Below, in pieces: positions 27,078-35,500 of a stretch of 64,000 nt of DNA (positions are counted from its first letter, which is position 1; every line of letters starts with the position of its first letter). The notes under the pieces were generated by a model that was not told the origin of the DNA, searched no databases, and was given only the letters and a program-made list of their open reading frames with translations. Location: the NCBI GenBank assembly GCA_002307275.1, contig DBTX01000072.1:133792-197791 (forward strand), read 5' to 3'. The DNA comes from Hungateiclostridiaceae bacterium UBA1305. Lineage in GTDB: Bacteria > Bacillota > Clostridia > Acetivibrionales > DTU013. The position numbers were made by a program, and so were the translations under genes.

Positions 27078-28148
27078 TTATTTTACTTCAACCATCCAGT
27101 TGAACTCATCTTTCAGAACACCGTTCTGGATACCGGTAATGGTATCGTACAGTCTGGCTGAAAGTTCACCGATCTTCCCGCCTGTCAGCTTGATAACCTT
27201 TCCATCCCAGGTAAGTTCCCCGATCGGAGAGATAACAGCAGCGGTTCCCGTCCCGAAGGCTTCAACGAGCTTTCCGTCTGCATGTGCATCATAAAGCTCC
27301 TGTACGGTGAGTTTCCGTTCAGACACCTTGATTCCCCAGTGTTTGAGCAGGTGAATGACCGAATTCCTTGTTATTCCGGGAAGTATGCTGCCGTCAAGCG
27401 ACGGAGTTACGACTTCATCACCGATCTTAAAGAATACGTTCATTGAGCCGACTTCTTCAATGTACTTTCTTTCAACGCCATCCAGCCACAGGACCTGGAC
27501 ATAGCCCTTGTCATGTGCCACTTCCTGAGATTTCAGACTTGCAGCGTAGTTACCGGGTGTTTTTGCAAAGCCTGTGCCGCCTCTGACTGCACGGACGAAT
27601 TCATTCTCTATCAGGATTTTTACAGGGTTGAGGCCTGTAGGGTAATATGCTCCGCTAGGGGAGAGAATGATCATGAATTTGTAGGTATTGGAGGCTCTGA
27701 CGCCAAGGTAGGGATCCGTAGCAATGATAAAAGGACGGATATAGAGGGAGGTGCCGGGTGCAGTAGGAATCCAGTCCCTGTCGATTCCTACTACAGTTTT
27801 AACGGCTTCGACAGCAAATTCTTCATCTATTTGAGGTATGGACATTCTTTCATTTGACGAGTTTATTCTTTTCATATTCATATCAGGTCTGAAAAGAACT
27901 ATTTTTCCGTTTTTCGCCTTGTAGGCCTTCAACCCTTCAAATATCGCCTGTCCATAGTGAAATACCATCGTTGAGGGGTCCATTTCCAAAGGGCCGTAAG
28001 GGATGATCCGGGGATCATGCCATCCAAGCTCCCTGCTGTAGTCCAAAATAAACATGTGATCAGAGAAGTACTGGCCGAAGCCAAGGTTTGACTGATCCGG
28101 TTTGGTTTTGGGACACTGGGTATTTTGAATACTTATTTTCTGAGACAT
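27078..28148 (-). CDS. ilvE: Branched-chain amino acid aminotransferase
   Basis: A 356-residue fold-type IV PLP enzyme of the long (BCAT/eukaryote-like) type. FHYGQAIFEGLKAY opens the active site, the PLP lysine is in GFAKTPGNYAASL, and EEVGSMNVFF plus LPGITRNSVI bind cofactor and substrate. It catalyses the last step of Leu/Ile/Val synthesis with 2-oxoglutarate. ATG 28148 follows GAGGAGG. The 5' spacer has a CodY-like sequence but no T-box, so regulation by CodY rather than tRNA is possible. Confidence 0.96.
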   Translation of the reverse strand: MSQKISIQNTQCPKTKPDQSNLGFGQYFSDHMFILDYSRELGWHDPRIIPYGPLEMDPSTMVFHYGQAIFEGLKAYKAKNGKIVLFRPDMNMKRINSSNERMSIPQIDEEFAVEAVKTVVGIDRDWIPTAPGTSLYIRPFIIATDPYLGVRASNTYKFMIILSPSGAYYPTGLNPVKILIENEFVRAVRGGTGFAKTPGNYAASLKSQEVAHDKGYVQVLWLDGVERKYIEEVGSMNVFFKIGDEVVTPSLDGSILPGITRNSVIHLLKHWGIKVSERKLTVQELYDAHADGKLVEAFGTGTAAVISPIGELTWDGKVIKLTGGKIGELSARLYDTITGIQNGVLKDEFNWMVEVK

Positions 28149-28525
28149 TGTATATTAACCTCCTCACTTGATTTTGCCAAAAGATAATAGGAAAAGCTCA
28201 TCTTTTTGCAGAAATTTTTTCTTCTTCTAAATTAAATAATTTCTGTAACTAAAAACATAAATTACTTTTTTCTATTATGCAACTTTTTTTCTAAAAAATC
28301 CAGACTTTATTAAATAAAATCCGGGTTTGATAATTATCATTAAGTTTAATTACTGTGTTATGATTTGAAAAGATGCATAAATATTTCTTAATTTATTTTT
28401 TTCCTTTCTTATTTTTACTAGAAAATATATAATATATTATAAAGTTACATTTGATATGATTACTAAAGCGGCAGAAGCCGGAGATAATAAGAAGATGAAC
28501 AAATTCTTTCGACCGGGAGGCGGCG
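28149..28525. other. 377-bp A/T-rich divergent spacer between ilvE and yqeG
   Basis: No gene or structured leader is visible. Long A and T runs dominate. It must hold the leftward ilvE promoter and the rightward yqeG promoter; A/T density makes single boxes unreliable. A CodY-like 15-mer lies at 28203-28217. Confidence 0.5.
28203..28217 (-). promoter_or_regulatory. CodY-like box upstream of ilvE
   Basis: TTTTTGCAGAAATTT matches the near-palindromic CodY consensus AATTTTCWGAAAATT at 11 of 15 positions. CodY controls branched-chain amino acid genes in many Firmicutes, so the position fits, but such matches occur by chance in A/T-rich DNA. Confidence 0.3.
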
Positions 28526-29041
28526 ATGACTGAAATATTCTACCCATCCCTTATTGTAGACAGTATAAGGGATATTACTACCGAGTTATTGGATAAGAAC
28601 AATATAAAAGGACTGATTCTGGATATAGATAATACGCTTGTACCGAATCATGTTGCCGATGCGGATGACAATGCCGTCCAATGGATTGAGGGCATGAAGA
28701 CAGCAGAATTCAAAGTTTGCATCGTTTCAAACGCATCGAAGAAGCGAGTGATCAGGTTTAACGACAGATTAAAGCTGTATGCTGTCCACAGGGCTACGAA
28801 ACCGGGATCCAGGGCGTTTGAGAAAGCAGCCAGAATGATGGATTTTAAGAATAAGAACATTGCTGTTGTAGGTGACCAGATATTTACAGATGTTTTCGGA
28901 GGCAACCGTGTCGGCATGTTTACCATACTTGTAAAACCGATTGACAAGCGTGAAGGCAGACTGATAAAGCTAAAGCGCATATTGGAGAAACGCATTTTGA
29001 AAAGTTATGCGAAAAAAGTTGCAAAAAATGATGTACAGTGA
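28526..29041 (+). CDS. yqeG: YqeG-family HAD-IIIA phosphatase
   Basis: A 171-residue HAD hydrolase. Motif I GLILDIDNTLVPN (two Asp nucleophile/acid residues), motif II CIVSNASKK, a Lys in TKPGSRAFEKA, and motif IV VGDQIFTDVFGGNRVG. The family occurs in most Firmicutes beside aroE, as here (B. subtilis yqeG-yqeH-aroE; yqeH is absent here). It is related to phosphatidylglycerophosphate phosphatases, so that activity is one possibility. ATG 28526 follows GGGAGG. Likely co-transcribed with aroE. Confidence 0.9.
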   Translation: MTEIFYPSLIVDSIRDITTELLDKNNIKGLILDIDNTLVPNHVADADDNAVQWIEGMKTAEFKVCIVSNASKKRVIRFNDRLKLYAVHRATKPGSRAFEKAARMMDFKNKNIAVVGDQIFTDVFGGNRVGMFTILVKPIDKREGRLIKLKRILEKRILKSYAKKVAKNDVQ

Positions 29042-29105
29042 CTCAACTTTCCATATCGGTATATAGAGCTTCAAAAAGGTTGAAACAATAACAGGCAGGA
29101 GTATC

Positions 29106-30011
29106 ATGATGCACCTGGATATGAGAATAAACGGCACAACAGTATTGACAGGCCTGATAGGCAACCCTGTGGCACATACGGTATCTCCTGTTCTGCAGAA
29201 CAGCTTTTTCACAGCAATGGGCATTAATGGGGTGTATTTGCCGTTAAGAGTGCCAGCCGGAAGTATCGGAGAGGCGGTAAAAGGCCTGAAGGCTGTCGGG
29301 TTTGCAGGCTTTAATGTCACAATTCCCTATAAATATGACGTCATAGAGTTGGCTGATGAAATTAGCGAAGAAGTAAAATTGCTGGGAGCAGCAAATACGA
29401 TAAAGATCCTGAACGGAAAGCTTTATGCCTGCAATACGGATGCCGATGGATTCGCCCGTTCTTTCGAAGAGCAGACTGGAATAGGTTTTGAAGGTAAAAA
29501 TGTATGTGTTCTGGGCGCAGGAGGCACAGCAAAGGCACTCGCAGTAAAAATTGCCTTGAAAGGCGCAAGACTGGTCAATATAATCAACAGGACGGAAATA
29601 AGAGCGGTTGAACTTGCTGTAAATATCAACAGCGTCCTTACGGGCAGAGGCAGTGCCGGGAAGGTTGCATTTGCAACAGAATACGGTTCGGAGGAGGCTT
29701 TGCGGCAATTGAACGAATGCGATATCATTGTCAACACAACATCTGTCGGGATGTACCCTGATGTTGACAGATGTCCACTCCCACAGGAATTTGTATTCCA
29801 AAGCAGGCAGATCGTCTATGATACTATTTATAACCCCTCACAAACGGTCTTGCTGGGAAATGCGAAAGCCTGCGGCTGCAAAACGGTCAATGGGGCAGGC
29901 ATGTTGTTTCACCAGGGACTAAAGGCCTTTGAGATCTGGACGGAAACAGCAGTGCCACAGGATATTTCCAATGCATTGCTTATAAAATTCTTAAAATTTC
30001 TTAACGGATAA
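29106..30011 (+). CDS. aroE: Shikimate dehydrogenase (NADP+)
   Basis: A 301-residue enzyme that reduces 3-dehydroshikimate to shikimate. Substrate motif GNPVAHTVSPVLQN, catalytic Lys in FNVTIPYK, nucleotide loop VLGAGGTAKAL and NTTSVGMYP, and C-terminal NGAGMLFHQG. Length is slightly above the usual ~280. Two adjacent ATGs (29106, 29109) are possible; AGGAG spacing favours the second slightly. aroQ, another shikimate-pathway gene, lies 1.4 kb downstream. Confidence 0.95.
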   Translation: MMHLDMRINGTTVLTGLIGNPVAHTVSPVLQNSFFTAMGINGVYLPLRVPAGSIGEAVKGLKAVGFAGFNVTIPYKYDVIELADEISEEVKLLGAANTIKILNGKLYACNTDADGFARSFEEQTGIGFEGKNVCVLGAGGTAKALAVKIALKGARLVNIINRTEIRAVELAVNINSVLTGRGSAGKVAFATEYGSEEALRQLNECDIIVNTTSVGMYPDVDRCPLPQEFVFQSRQIVYDTIYNPSQTVLLGNAKACGCKTVNGAGMLFHQGLKAFEIWTETAVPQDISNALLIKFLKFLNG

Positions 30012-30077
30012 AAGGATTTTATAAGAAGGTTGGAGAAATAGAGAAAAAACATATTACGATAGGATATAGGGTGGGGT

Positions 30078-30878
30078 ATGGTAGTAATTGGTGTGATTGT
30101 ATTTTTGTTTGGACTGGCTATCGGTTCTTTTACAAATGTATTGATTTATCGTATACCGCTGGAGAAATCCATCGTTTATCCGCCATCCGCCTGCACCAGT
30201 TGCGGGAATAGACTTACAGCCCTTGATCTGGTGCCGGTTTTCAGCTATATTTTTTTAAAGGGACGCTGCAGACATTGCGGAGCACCGGTTTCTGGAAGAT
30301 ATCCTCTCGTTGAACTTTTAACGGCATTAATCTTTGTTGCTCTTTTTATGAAATACGGAATTTCAGTCCCTTTTATTGCATTTGCATTTATAATGACGAT
30401 ATTGATCGCAGTGTTTTTCATTGATATGGATCATAGAATCATACCGGATGAATTGGTTATTACAGGCATAATAGGCGGCACTGTTCTGGTTATTTACAAC
30501 TGCATAAGTCCAATGACGGTAATTTATGGCGATTCAAACTGGTGGACGCCGGTTATTGGATTTTTTTCCGGTTCGTTGTTTCTGCTGCTTGTTGCCATAC
30601 TGGGCATTATTATTTACAAATCTGATGATGCGATGGGCATGGGAGATGTCAAACTCATGGCACCTATTGGTTTATTCCTAGGGTGGAAGCTTTGCCTGGC
30701 AGGTCTCCTGCTGGCAGTGACCATTGCCGGAGTTGTCAGCTTATTCCTTATTATTACAAGGATCAAGAAGAGAAGGGATGCTATTCCATTCGGGCCTTTT
30801 ATTGTGACAGGTGCATTTATTGCGATCATGTGGGGATGGGATCTGATTAATTGGTACATTGGCACAGGCAGTAAATAA
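30078..30878 (+). CDS. Type 4 prepilin peptidase / N-methyltransferase (A24)
   Basis: A 266-residue integral membrane protein with ~8 helices. The N-terminal cytoplasmic loop has the two CxxC pairs of the bifunctional form (CTSCGNRL and CRHCGAP). Two catalytic aspartates lie in FFIDMDHRIIPDE and GMGDVKLMAPIG. It cleaves the leader of type IV prepilins or pseudopilins and methylates the new N-terminus. No pilin genes are in the window; comFB next door also belongs to the competence group by name only. TM start after GGGTGGGGT. Confidence 0.93.
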   Translation: MVVIGVIVFLFGLAIGSFTNVLIYRIPLEKSIVYPPSACTSCGNRLTALDLVPVFSYIFLKGRCRHCGAPVSGRYPLVELLTALIFVALFMKYGISVPFIAFAFIMTILIAVFFIDMDHRIIPDELVITGIIGGTVLVIYNCISPMTVIYGDSNWWTPVIGFFSGSLFLLLVAILGIIIYKSDDAMGMGDVKLMAPIGLFLGWKLCLAGLLLAVTIAGVVSLFLIITRIKKRRDAIPFGPFIVTGAFIAIMWGWDLINWYIGTGSK

Positions 30879-30930
30879 TTTTATCATATAATTTTTGAAT
30901 AATTAATAAAGAGAAAGAGAGGATATGATT

Positions 30931-31197
30931 ATGCCACAAATTAAGAATTACATGGAAGAAATCGTTTTTAACCAAATGAAGGATGTGCTGACGGATATTA
31001 ATATGTGCACATGTGAAAAGTGTCTGTTGGATATTTCAGCAATCGCATTGAACGATCTGCCACCAAAGTATATAGTAACAGAGAAGGGTGAGCTTTATTC
31101 GAAAATAAATGCTCTTGGACAGCAGTTTGAGGTAGATGTTGTTTCGGCTATTACGAAAGCGGCTGTTCTGGTAAAAAGGAGACCACGGCACGAATAA
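30931..31197 (+). CDS. comFB: ComFB-family late competence protein
   Basis: An 88-residue protein; ATG 30931 is 8 nt after GAGAGG, better placed than ATG 30925. It has the family start MPQIKNYMEEIVFNQM and two cysteines in CTCEKCLLDISAIALNDLPP. ComFB is encoded in the comF operon of B. subtilis, but its role there is not settled; cyanobacterial members have been described as binding cyclic dinucleotides. It follows the prepilin peptidase by 52 nt. A palindromic element lies 4 nt after its stop. Confidence 0.85.
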   Translation: MPQIKNYMEEIVFNQMKDVLTDINMCTCEKCLLDISAIALNDLPPKYIVTEKGELYSKINALGQQFEVDVVSAITKAAVLVKRRPRHE

Positions 31198-31201
31198 CCG
31201 G

Positions 31202-31248
31202 CCAGGATGCATGGGCGAACAGTTGACTTTAGTCAACGGACAGCCTCC
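31202..31248 (+). repeat. Dispersed palindromic element, copy 3 (intergenic, after comFB)
   Basis: Blocks CCAGGATGCATGGGCG, AACAGTTGAC, TTTA, GTCAACGGACAGCCTCC. The GTTGAC/GTCAAC stem closes a 4-nt loop. GGATGCAT occurs again at 31249-31256, so this copy is flanked by a short direct repeat. The only copy with A in place of G after GGGCG and GGA in place of GAC. Confidence 0.8.
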
Positions 31249-31376
31249 GGATGCATAATATGAAAAATACTATTGAATTTGAATAGTATAAATTAAATTT
31301 TTGCATTATTTAGCTGAATGAATGAAATTTTGTGCTGTCTGTGATTATACAGCATTTTAAGGGGAGTATATGCTCT

Positions 31377-31808
31377 ATGGCAAAAAGGATACTTGTAATT
31401 AACGGACCAAACCTGAATTTACTGGGAACAAGAGAGAAGGGTGTTTATGGTACGGCTACGCTCTCTGAGATTGCGGCTGCAGTCAATGAAGAAGCCAGAT
31501 CGCTTGGAATGGATGTAGACTTTATTCAATCCAATCATGAAGGCGAGATCATTGACAGGATCCATGAGGCGCGGGGTTCTTACGATCTGCTTATTATAAA
31601 TCCCGGAGCGTACACCCATTACAGCATAGCGATCAGGGATGCCATAAAGGCTGTAGAACTGCCATGCATTGAGGTGCATTTATCCAATATTCATGCCAGG
31701 GAGGAATTCAGAAGCAATTCGGTGATTGCGCCGGTTTGTACCGGGCAAATCAGCGGTTTCGGTGCGAACAGCTATATTGTAGCGCTTAAGGCGGCATCGT
31801 TACTTTAA
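31377..31808 (+). CDS. aroQ: Type II 3-dehydroquinate dehydratase
   Basis: A 143-residue dodecameric enzyme of the shikimate pathway. [17 protein letters not shown] carries the catalytic Tyr loop, [16 protein letters not shown] the substrate Asn/His region, and [14 protein letters not shown] the catalytic histidine. ATG 31377 is preceded by AAGGGGAG; the open frame upstream lacks a start signal. It begins the aroQ-pepQ-efp order also found in B. subtilis (yqhS-yqhT-efp). Confidence 0.97.
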   Translation: MAKRILVINGPNLNLLGTREKGVYGTATLSEIAAAVNEEARSLGMDVDFIQSNHEGEIIDRIHEARGSYDLLIINPGAYTHYSIAIRDAIKAVELPCIEVHLSNIHAREEFRSNSVIAPVCTGQISGFGANSYIVALKAASLL

Positions 31809-31845
31809 AGCCAATACATACAAATTTCCGGGAGGAACCATTGGG

Positions 31846-32925
31846 ATGTCAGACATTTATAAGAAAAGACTTGAAAAGCTTCATGGAAAAATGAAGCTGA
31901 TGGATATAGATGCAGTGCTCATAACAAAACGTGAGAATTATATGTATATGTCCGGTTTTACAGGTACATCGGCATGTCTGTTCATTACTGGACAAAGAGC
32001 CGTTCTGCTGACCGATTTCAGGTATGTGGAGCAAGCTGCGGTCCAGGCACCTGAGTATGAAATATTAAAATATAGCGGTAGTAATTTCAATGCACTGAAT
32101 CATCTCATTGAGTGTGAAAAGGTTGAAAAGCTGTCTTTCGAAGATAGGCATCTTACCTTTGCAGAGCATGCCGAATTTGTGAGCAGGCTTAAAGTAAGCG
32201 TATTCTCTCCTTTAGGCGGAGCAGTAGAAGAATTACGCAGGATAAAGGATGCTTCAGAGATCGAGTTGATAAAAAAAGCTGTAAATATCGCAGACAATGT
32301 GTTTACGCATATCTTGAAATTCATTAAGCCTGGAGTTTCTGAAATAGAGCTGGCTGCGGAAATGGAACATTTTATGAAAAGGCAGGGTGCGACCGGGCCG
32401 TCCTTCGAGACAATTGTAGCCTCAGGTAAAAGATCCTCAATGCCTCATGGCATTGCATCGGAGAAAAAGATTGAATCAGGCGATGTGATAACAATGGATT
32501 ATGGCGCATTATATAAAGGGTACTGTTCGGATATAACCAGGACTGTTTTCCTAGGTAAGCCGGACAATGAGCTTGAGAGGATATACCGTATCGTTTTGGA
32601 TACGCAGCTCAAGGGAGTAGCAGCTGTCAAACAGGGGATCACGGGTAAGGAAGTTGATACAGCTGCGAGGAATGTCATTGCCAATGCAGGATTCGGTGAT
32701 AATTTCGGACACGGACTGGGACACGGCGTAGGTCTGGAAATACATGAGGAGCCCATGCTTTCCATGAGGGGGGTAATTGAACTTAAAGACGGCATGGTTG
32801 TTACTGTTGAGCCTGGAATCTATGTGACCGGACTCGGCGGGGTGAGAATCGAGGATATGGTAGTCGTAAACGGTGAAACTGCCCGGGTCCTGACATCAGC
32901 ACCAAAAGAATTAATCGTGATATAG
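31846..32925 (+). CDS. pepQ: Xaa-Pro aminopeptidase/dipeptidase (M24)
   Basis: A 359-residue metallopeptidase with a creatinase-like N-terminal domain (~1-125) and a pita-bread catalytic domain. The five metal ligands are visible: two Asp (TMDYGALYKGYCSDITR), His (HGLGHGVGLEIHEEP), and two Glu (VVTVEPGIYV and VRIEDMVVV). It removes N-terminal residues before proline. The gene is 37 nt after aroQ and 270 nt before efp; the link to efp, which helps ribosomes through polyproline, is conserved in Firmicutes. Called papA/yqhT in Bacillus. Confidence 0.93.
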   Translation: MSDIYKKRLEKLHGKMKLMDIDAVLITKRENYMYMSGFTGTSACLFITGQRAVLLTDFRYVEQAAVQAPEYEILKYSGSNFNALNHLIECEKVEKLSFEDRHLTFAEHAEFVSRLKVSVFSPLGGAVEELRRIKDASEIELIKKAVNIADNVFTHILKFIKPGVSEIELAAEMEHFMKRQGATGPSFETIVASGKRSSMPHGIASEKKIESGDVITMDYGALYKGYCSDITRTVFLGKPDNELERIYRIVLDTQLKGVAAVKQGITGKEVDTAARNVIANAGFGDNFGHGLGHGVGLEIHEEPMLSMRGVIELKDGMVVTVEPGIYVTGLGGVRIEDMVVVNGETARVLTSAPKELIVI

Positions 32926-33195
32926 TATAAATTAGGGACAACAGTCGTGAATCCTCTGCATTTCAAGATGTTGAAAAAAGATTTTCATTGTATATAGTTA
33001 TGTGTGAAAATTCTTCTTGAAATACACAGCTTTTTAATTTAATATTATTTAGTACAACGCCCGCCTTTATCTTTGATATACAAAACGCAAAATTTCTGTA
33101 TGATTAAGTGGTGGATTGTGGGATAATGTATGTATGCAGTTGCCCGTCAATGATACTGACAGAGGCATTTTTCGAGAATAATGGAGGGATTATTT

Positions 33196-33753
33196 ATGAT
33201 AACAGCAAGTGAATTTAGAAACGGTGCGACATTCGAGCTTGATGGACAAATATTTCAGGTGGTTGAGTTTCAGCATGTCAAGCCTGGAAAGGGCGCTGCA
33301 TTTGTCAGGACAAAGATGAGGAATATTATCACCGGCTCAACGGTTGAAAGAACCTTCAATCCTAATGATAAAATGCCGAAGGCTCATATCGAGCGAAAAG
33401 ATCTGCAGTATCTTTACAAAGATGGCGACCTGTACTATTTCATGGATACGGAAACTTTTGAGCAAATGCCTATCAGTAAAGCTACAATCGGAGATACTTT
33501 CAAATTCGTCAAGGAAAACATGATTGTTAAAATACTTTCACACAAGGGGAATGTATTCGGAATCGAGCCGCCGACGTTTGTCGAGCTTGAGATAATAGAA
33601 ACCGAACCAGGTTACAAGGGCGATACGGCGACGGGTGCTTCCAAGCCTGCTACTCTTGAGACCGGGGCAATCGTAAAAGTGCCGCTCTTCATCAACCAGG
33701 GCGATACGATCAGAATTGACACGAGAACCGGAGAGTATCTTGAAAGGGCATAA
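33196..33753 (+). CDS. efp: Translation elongation factor P
   Basis: A 185-residue three-barrel factor that relieves ribosome stalling at consecutive prolines. ATG 33196 is correct: GGAGGG lies 11 nt before it, within the upstream open frame. The modifiable loop reads [13 protein letters not shown] with lysine at the tip. C-terminal [20 protein letters not shown] is typical. The 270-nt spacer before it carries no recognised element. Confidence 0.98.
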   Translation: MITASEFRNGATFELDGQIFQVVEFQHVKPGKGAAFVRTKMRNIITGSTVERTFNPNDKMPKAHIERKDLQYLYKDGDLYYFMDTETFEQMPISKATIGDTFKFVKENMIVKILSHKGNVFGIEPPTFVELEIIETEPGYKGDTATGASKPATLETGAIVKVPLFINQGDTIRIDTRTGEYLERA

Positions 33754-33845
33754 CGCTATCTGATACAGAATAATAAGGTCTGGACGCGGGAATATTACTT
33801 AAAAGTGCAAGGATATTATGCAATACATTGAAATGGAGGAAATTT

Positions 33846-34343
33846 ATGAATTACCTTAAAGAAAGAGTAGCTTACCTGAAAGGCCTGGCAGAGGGTATGC
33901 AGATTAGTGATGCAACGAACGAGGGAAAGCTGTTGAAGGCCATAATAGATGTACTTGAGGATGTCGCAATAGCGGTTGATGATGTTGAAGAAGTACAGGA
34001 ACAGCTCAGCGAGCAGGTTGATGAGATGGACGAGGACCTTGCTGAGATGGAAAGTCTCATATACGATGGTGAATGCGATGACGAAGAATGCGAAGAATGC
34101 GAAGAATGCGAAGAATGCGAAGAATGCGAAGAATGTGAAGATGACGATGAGGATGAAGACAGCGAAGATGAGGATTCAGCAGCAGAATTTGAATGCCCTC
34201 ATTGCGGGGAAACCATTTCACTGGAAGCAGCCTATATAAACAAAGAAGCCATACTTTGTCCCCACTGCAAAAAGGAAATAGAAATTGAATGGACTTGCGA
34301 TTGTGAAGAATGTGAAGATTGCGATGACGATTCTGATAAATGA
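33846..34343 (+). CDS. CD1247-type protein: helical N-domain, Glu-Glu-Cys repeat, zinc ribbon
   Basis: A 165-residue protein; ATG 33846 follows GGAGGA. Residues 1-65 (MNYLKERVAYLKGLAEGM and onward) form the conserved N-terminal coiled-coil domain found in clostridial CD1247 homologues. An acidic middle (~66-115) contains six tandem EEC units. The C-terminal part has two CPHC pairs (ECPHCGETISL and LCPHCKKEIEIEW), a likely zinc ribbon, and ends with another acidic CDCEECEDCDDD. The function is unknown; the Cys/Glu-rich segment could bind metals. Between efp and lepB. Confidence 0.75.
   Translation: MNYLKERVAYLKGLAEGMQISDATNEGKLLKAIIDVLEDVAIAVDDVEEVQEQLSEQVDEMDEDLAEMESLIYDGECDDEECEECEECEECEECEECEDDDEDEDSEDEDSAAEFECPHCGETISLEAAYINKEAILCPHCKKEIEIEWTCDCEECEDCDDDSDK
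34083..34136 (+). repeat. 9-bp tandem repeat inside the CD1247-type gene
   Basis: GAAGAATGC occurs five times in succession plus one GAAGAATGT, encoding (EEC)6. Unit length is a multiple of three, so slippage would change length without frameshift. Confidence 0.9.
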
Positions 34344-34765
34344 AATAAAGCTTAAGGGAGGCAGGTCCCTGGAAACGGGTGACCGGACTTGACAGAAGTC
34401 AGAAGCCAGAAGTCAGAAGTCAGAAGTCAGAAGTCAGAAGTCAGAAGCCAGAAGTCAGAGACCAGAAGTCAGAAGTCAGAAGTCAGAAGCAAGAAGTCAG
34501 AAACCAGAAGTCAGAAGTCAGAAGCAAGAAGCAAGAAGTCAGAAGTCAGAAGTCAGAAGTCAGAAGCCAGAAACCAGGAGCCAGAAGTCAGAAGTCAGAA
34601 GCCAGAAGTCAGAGACCAGAAGTCAGAAGTCAGAAGTCAGAGACCAGAGACCGAAAGTAACATAAAGCTTCAAATGCAGCCATGAGTTATATTTTCGGTT
34701 TTTTATACTCTGATCTCTAGTCTCTAGTCTCTGGTCTCTAGTCTCTATAATATTGGGGTGTTGAC
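34344..34765. other. 422-bp spacer before lepB, mostly heptad repeats
   Basis: No gene: the two overlapping open frames here encode only the repeat (VRSQKSE-type periodicity) and are artefacts of its lack of stops. The repeat array and its complementary arm fill ~34384-34748; only about 18 nt remain before lepB, with a GGGGTG ribosome-binding site. Confidence 0.8.
34384..34748. repeat. Heptanucleotide-repeat hairpin element, copy 1 (before lepB)
   Basis: About 37 tandem heptamers, mainly AGAAGTC with AGAAGCC, AGAAGCA and AGAGACC variants (34393-34655). They are followed, after ~55 nt, by a short arm of the complementary type (CTCTAGT, CTCTGGT; 34709-34745). The two arms can fold into one long stem. 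Related shorter elements lie before oapA and nadK. Confidence 0.85.
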
Positions 34766-35374
34766 ATGTCAGTGGGCAAGACTGTTTTAAAAGAAATATG
34801 GGAATGGGTGATTGTTTTTGCAGCCGCATTTATACTGGTTTTGCTGCTGAATACAACGATTTTCGCCACAACGCAGGTAAGGCAGACTTCAATGCAGGAT
34901 ACTCTAATGGAAGGTCAACACCTGTTCATAGAAAAGTTGACCTATATGTTTGGAGATCCGGCAAGGAAGGATATCATCGTCTTCATAGAAGATCAATATC
35001 CTGCTAATTATATTGACAGGGTTAAGATATTTCTTAAGGATGTTTCGGAAATATTCAAACCGATTGATCAAAAGACGAATATCAGATTGGTCAAGCGTGT
35101 GATTGGTGTTCCTGGGGATACGGTTGACATAAGAAATGGAAAGGTCTACTTAAATGGGGAAGTATTGGATGAAACATATGTAAAGGGTGATACGTTCCAA
35201 CGTGATATAACATTTCCCATAAAGGCAATACCAAAAGGGGAGTACCTTGTCCTGGGTGATAACAGGGAAGTAAGTAAGGATAGCAGGTCTTTCGGTTTGA
35301 TCGATCGTTGCCAGATTGAGGGTAAGGCGGTCTTCAGGTTTTGGCCGCTGAACAAATTCGGCATAGTTAAATAA
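34766..35374 (+). CDS. lepB: Signal peptidase I
   Basis: A 202-residue membrane protease. One N-terminal helix (residues ~12-33, VIVFAAAFILVLLLN) and an extracytoplasmic catalytic domain with the Ser nucleophile in RQTSMQDTL, the Lys base in LVKRVIGVPGD, and box E GDNREVSKDSRSFG. It removes signal peptides from secreted proteins such as the SLH protein here. A second acidic/aromatic loop (IFLKDVSEIFKPIDQ) between Ser and Lys makes it slightly longer than the minimal Bacillus SipS. ATG 34766 after GGGGTG. Confidence 0.95.
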   Translation: MSVGKTVLKEIWEWVIVFAAAFILVLLLNTTIFATTQVRQTSMQDTLMEGQHLFIEKLTYMFGDPARKDIIVFIEDQYPANYIDRVKIFLKDVSEIFKPIDQKTNIRLVKRVIGVPGDTVDIRNGKVYLNGEVLDETYVKGDTFQRDITFPIKAIPKGEYLVLGDNREVSKDSRSFGLIDRCQIEGKAVFRFWPLNKFGIVK

Positions 35375-35390
35375 AGGTTTATCATTGTAT

Positions 35391-35421
35391 AAAAAGGCTT
35401 GTTGATACAGGCCTTTTTTTT
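35391..35421 (+). terminator. Intrinsic terminator after lepB
   Basis: AAGGCTTGT pairs with CAGGCCTT around a short loop and is followed by a run of eight T residues. It separates lepB from the spoIIIA operon. Confidence 0.85.
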
Positions 35422-35434
35422 ATGCCTTGAAACA

Positions 35435-35462
35435 GTCATAAAATTGGACAAAGTCAAATAGT
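35435..35462 (+). promoter_or_regulatory. Candidate sigma-E promoter of the spoIIIA operon
   Basis: GTCATA (35435-35440) and CAAATAGT (35455-35462), 14 nt apart, resemble the sigma-E boxes (-35 with ATA, -10 CATACANT). spoIIIA is transcribed by sigma-E in the mother cell in known endospore-formers. The match is partial. Confidence 0.4.
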
Positions 35463-35500
35463 TATTAGTAAAGGCCGTGTATTTGTCGGGAGGTAAACAG

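Noticed and set aside
26038..27294. Plus-strand open frames of 133 and 243 codons
   Set aside because: They are antisense to ylbJ and ilvE, which have full-length family matches on the minus strand.
28149..28525. T-box or other riboswitch before ilvE
   Set aside because: No GGGTGGNACCGCG motif or terminator structure on the minus strand; only A/T-rich sequence.
34393..34655. Possible CRISPR array
   Set aside because: Units are 7 nt and directly adjacent with no spacers, and no cas genes are near.
34379..34685. Two overlapping open frames encoding VRSQKSE-type repeats
   Set aside because: They only reflect the stop-free heptanucleotide array, lack a proper start signal in context, and have no family resemblance.
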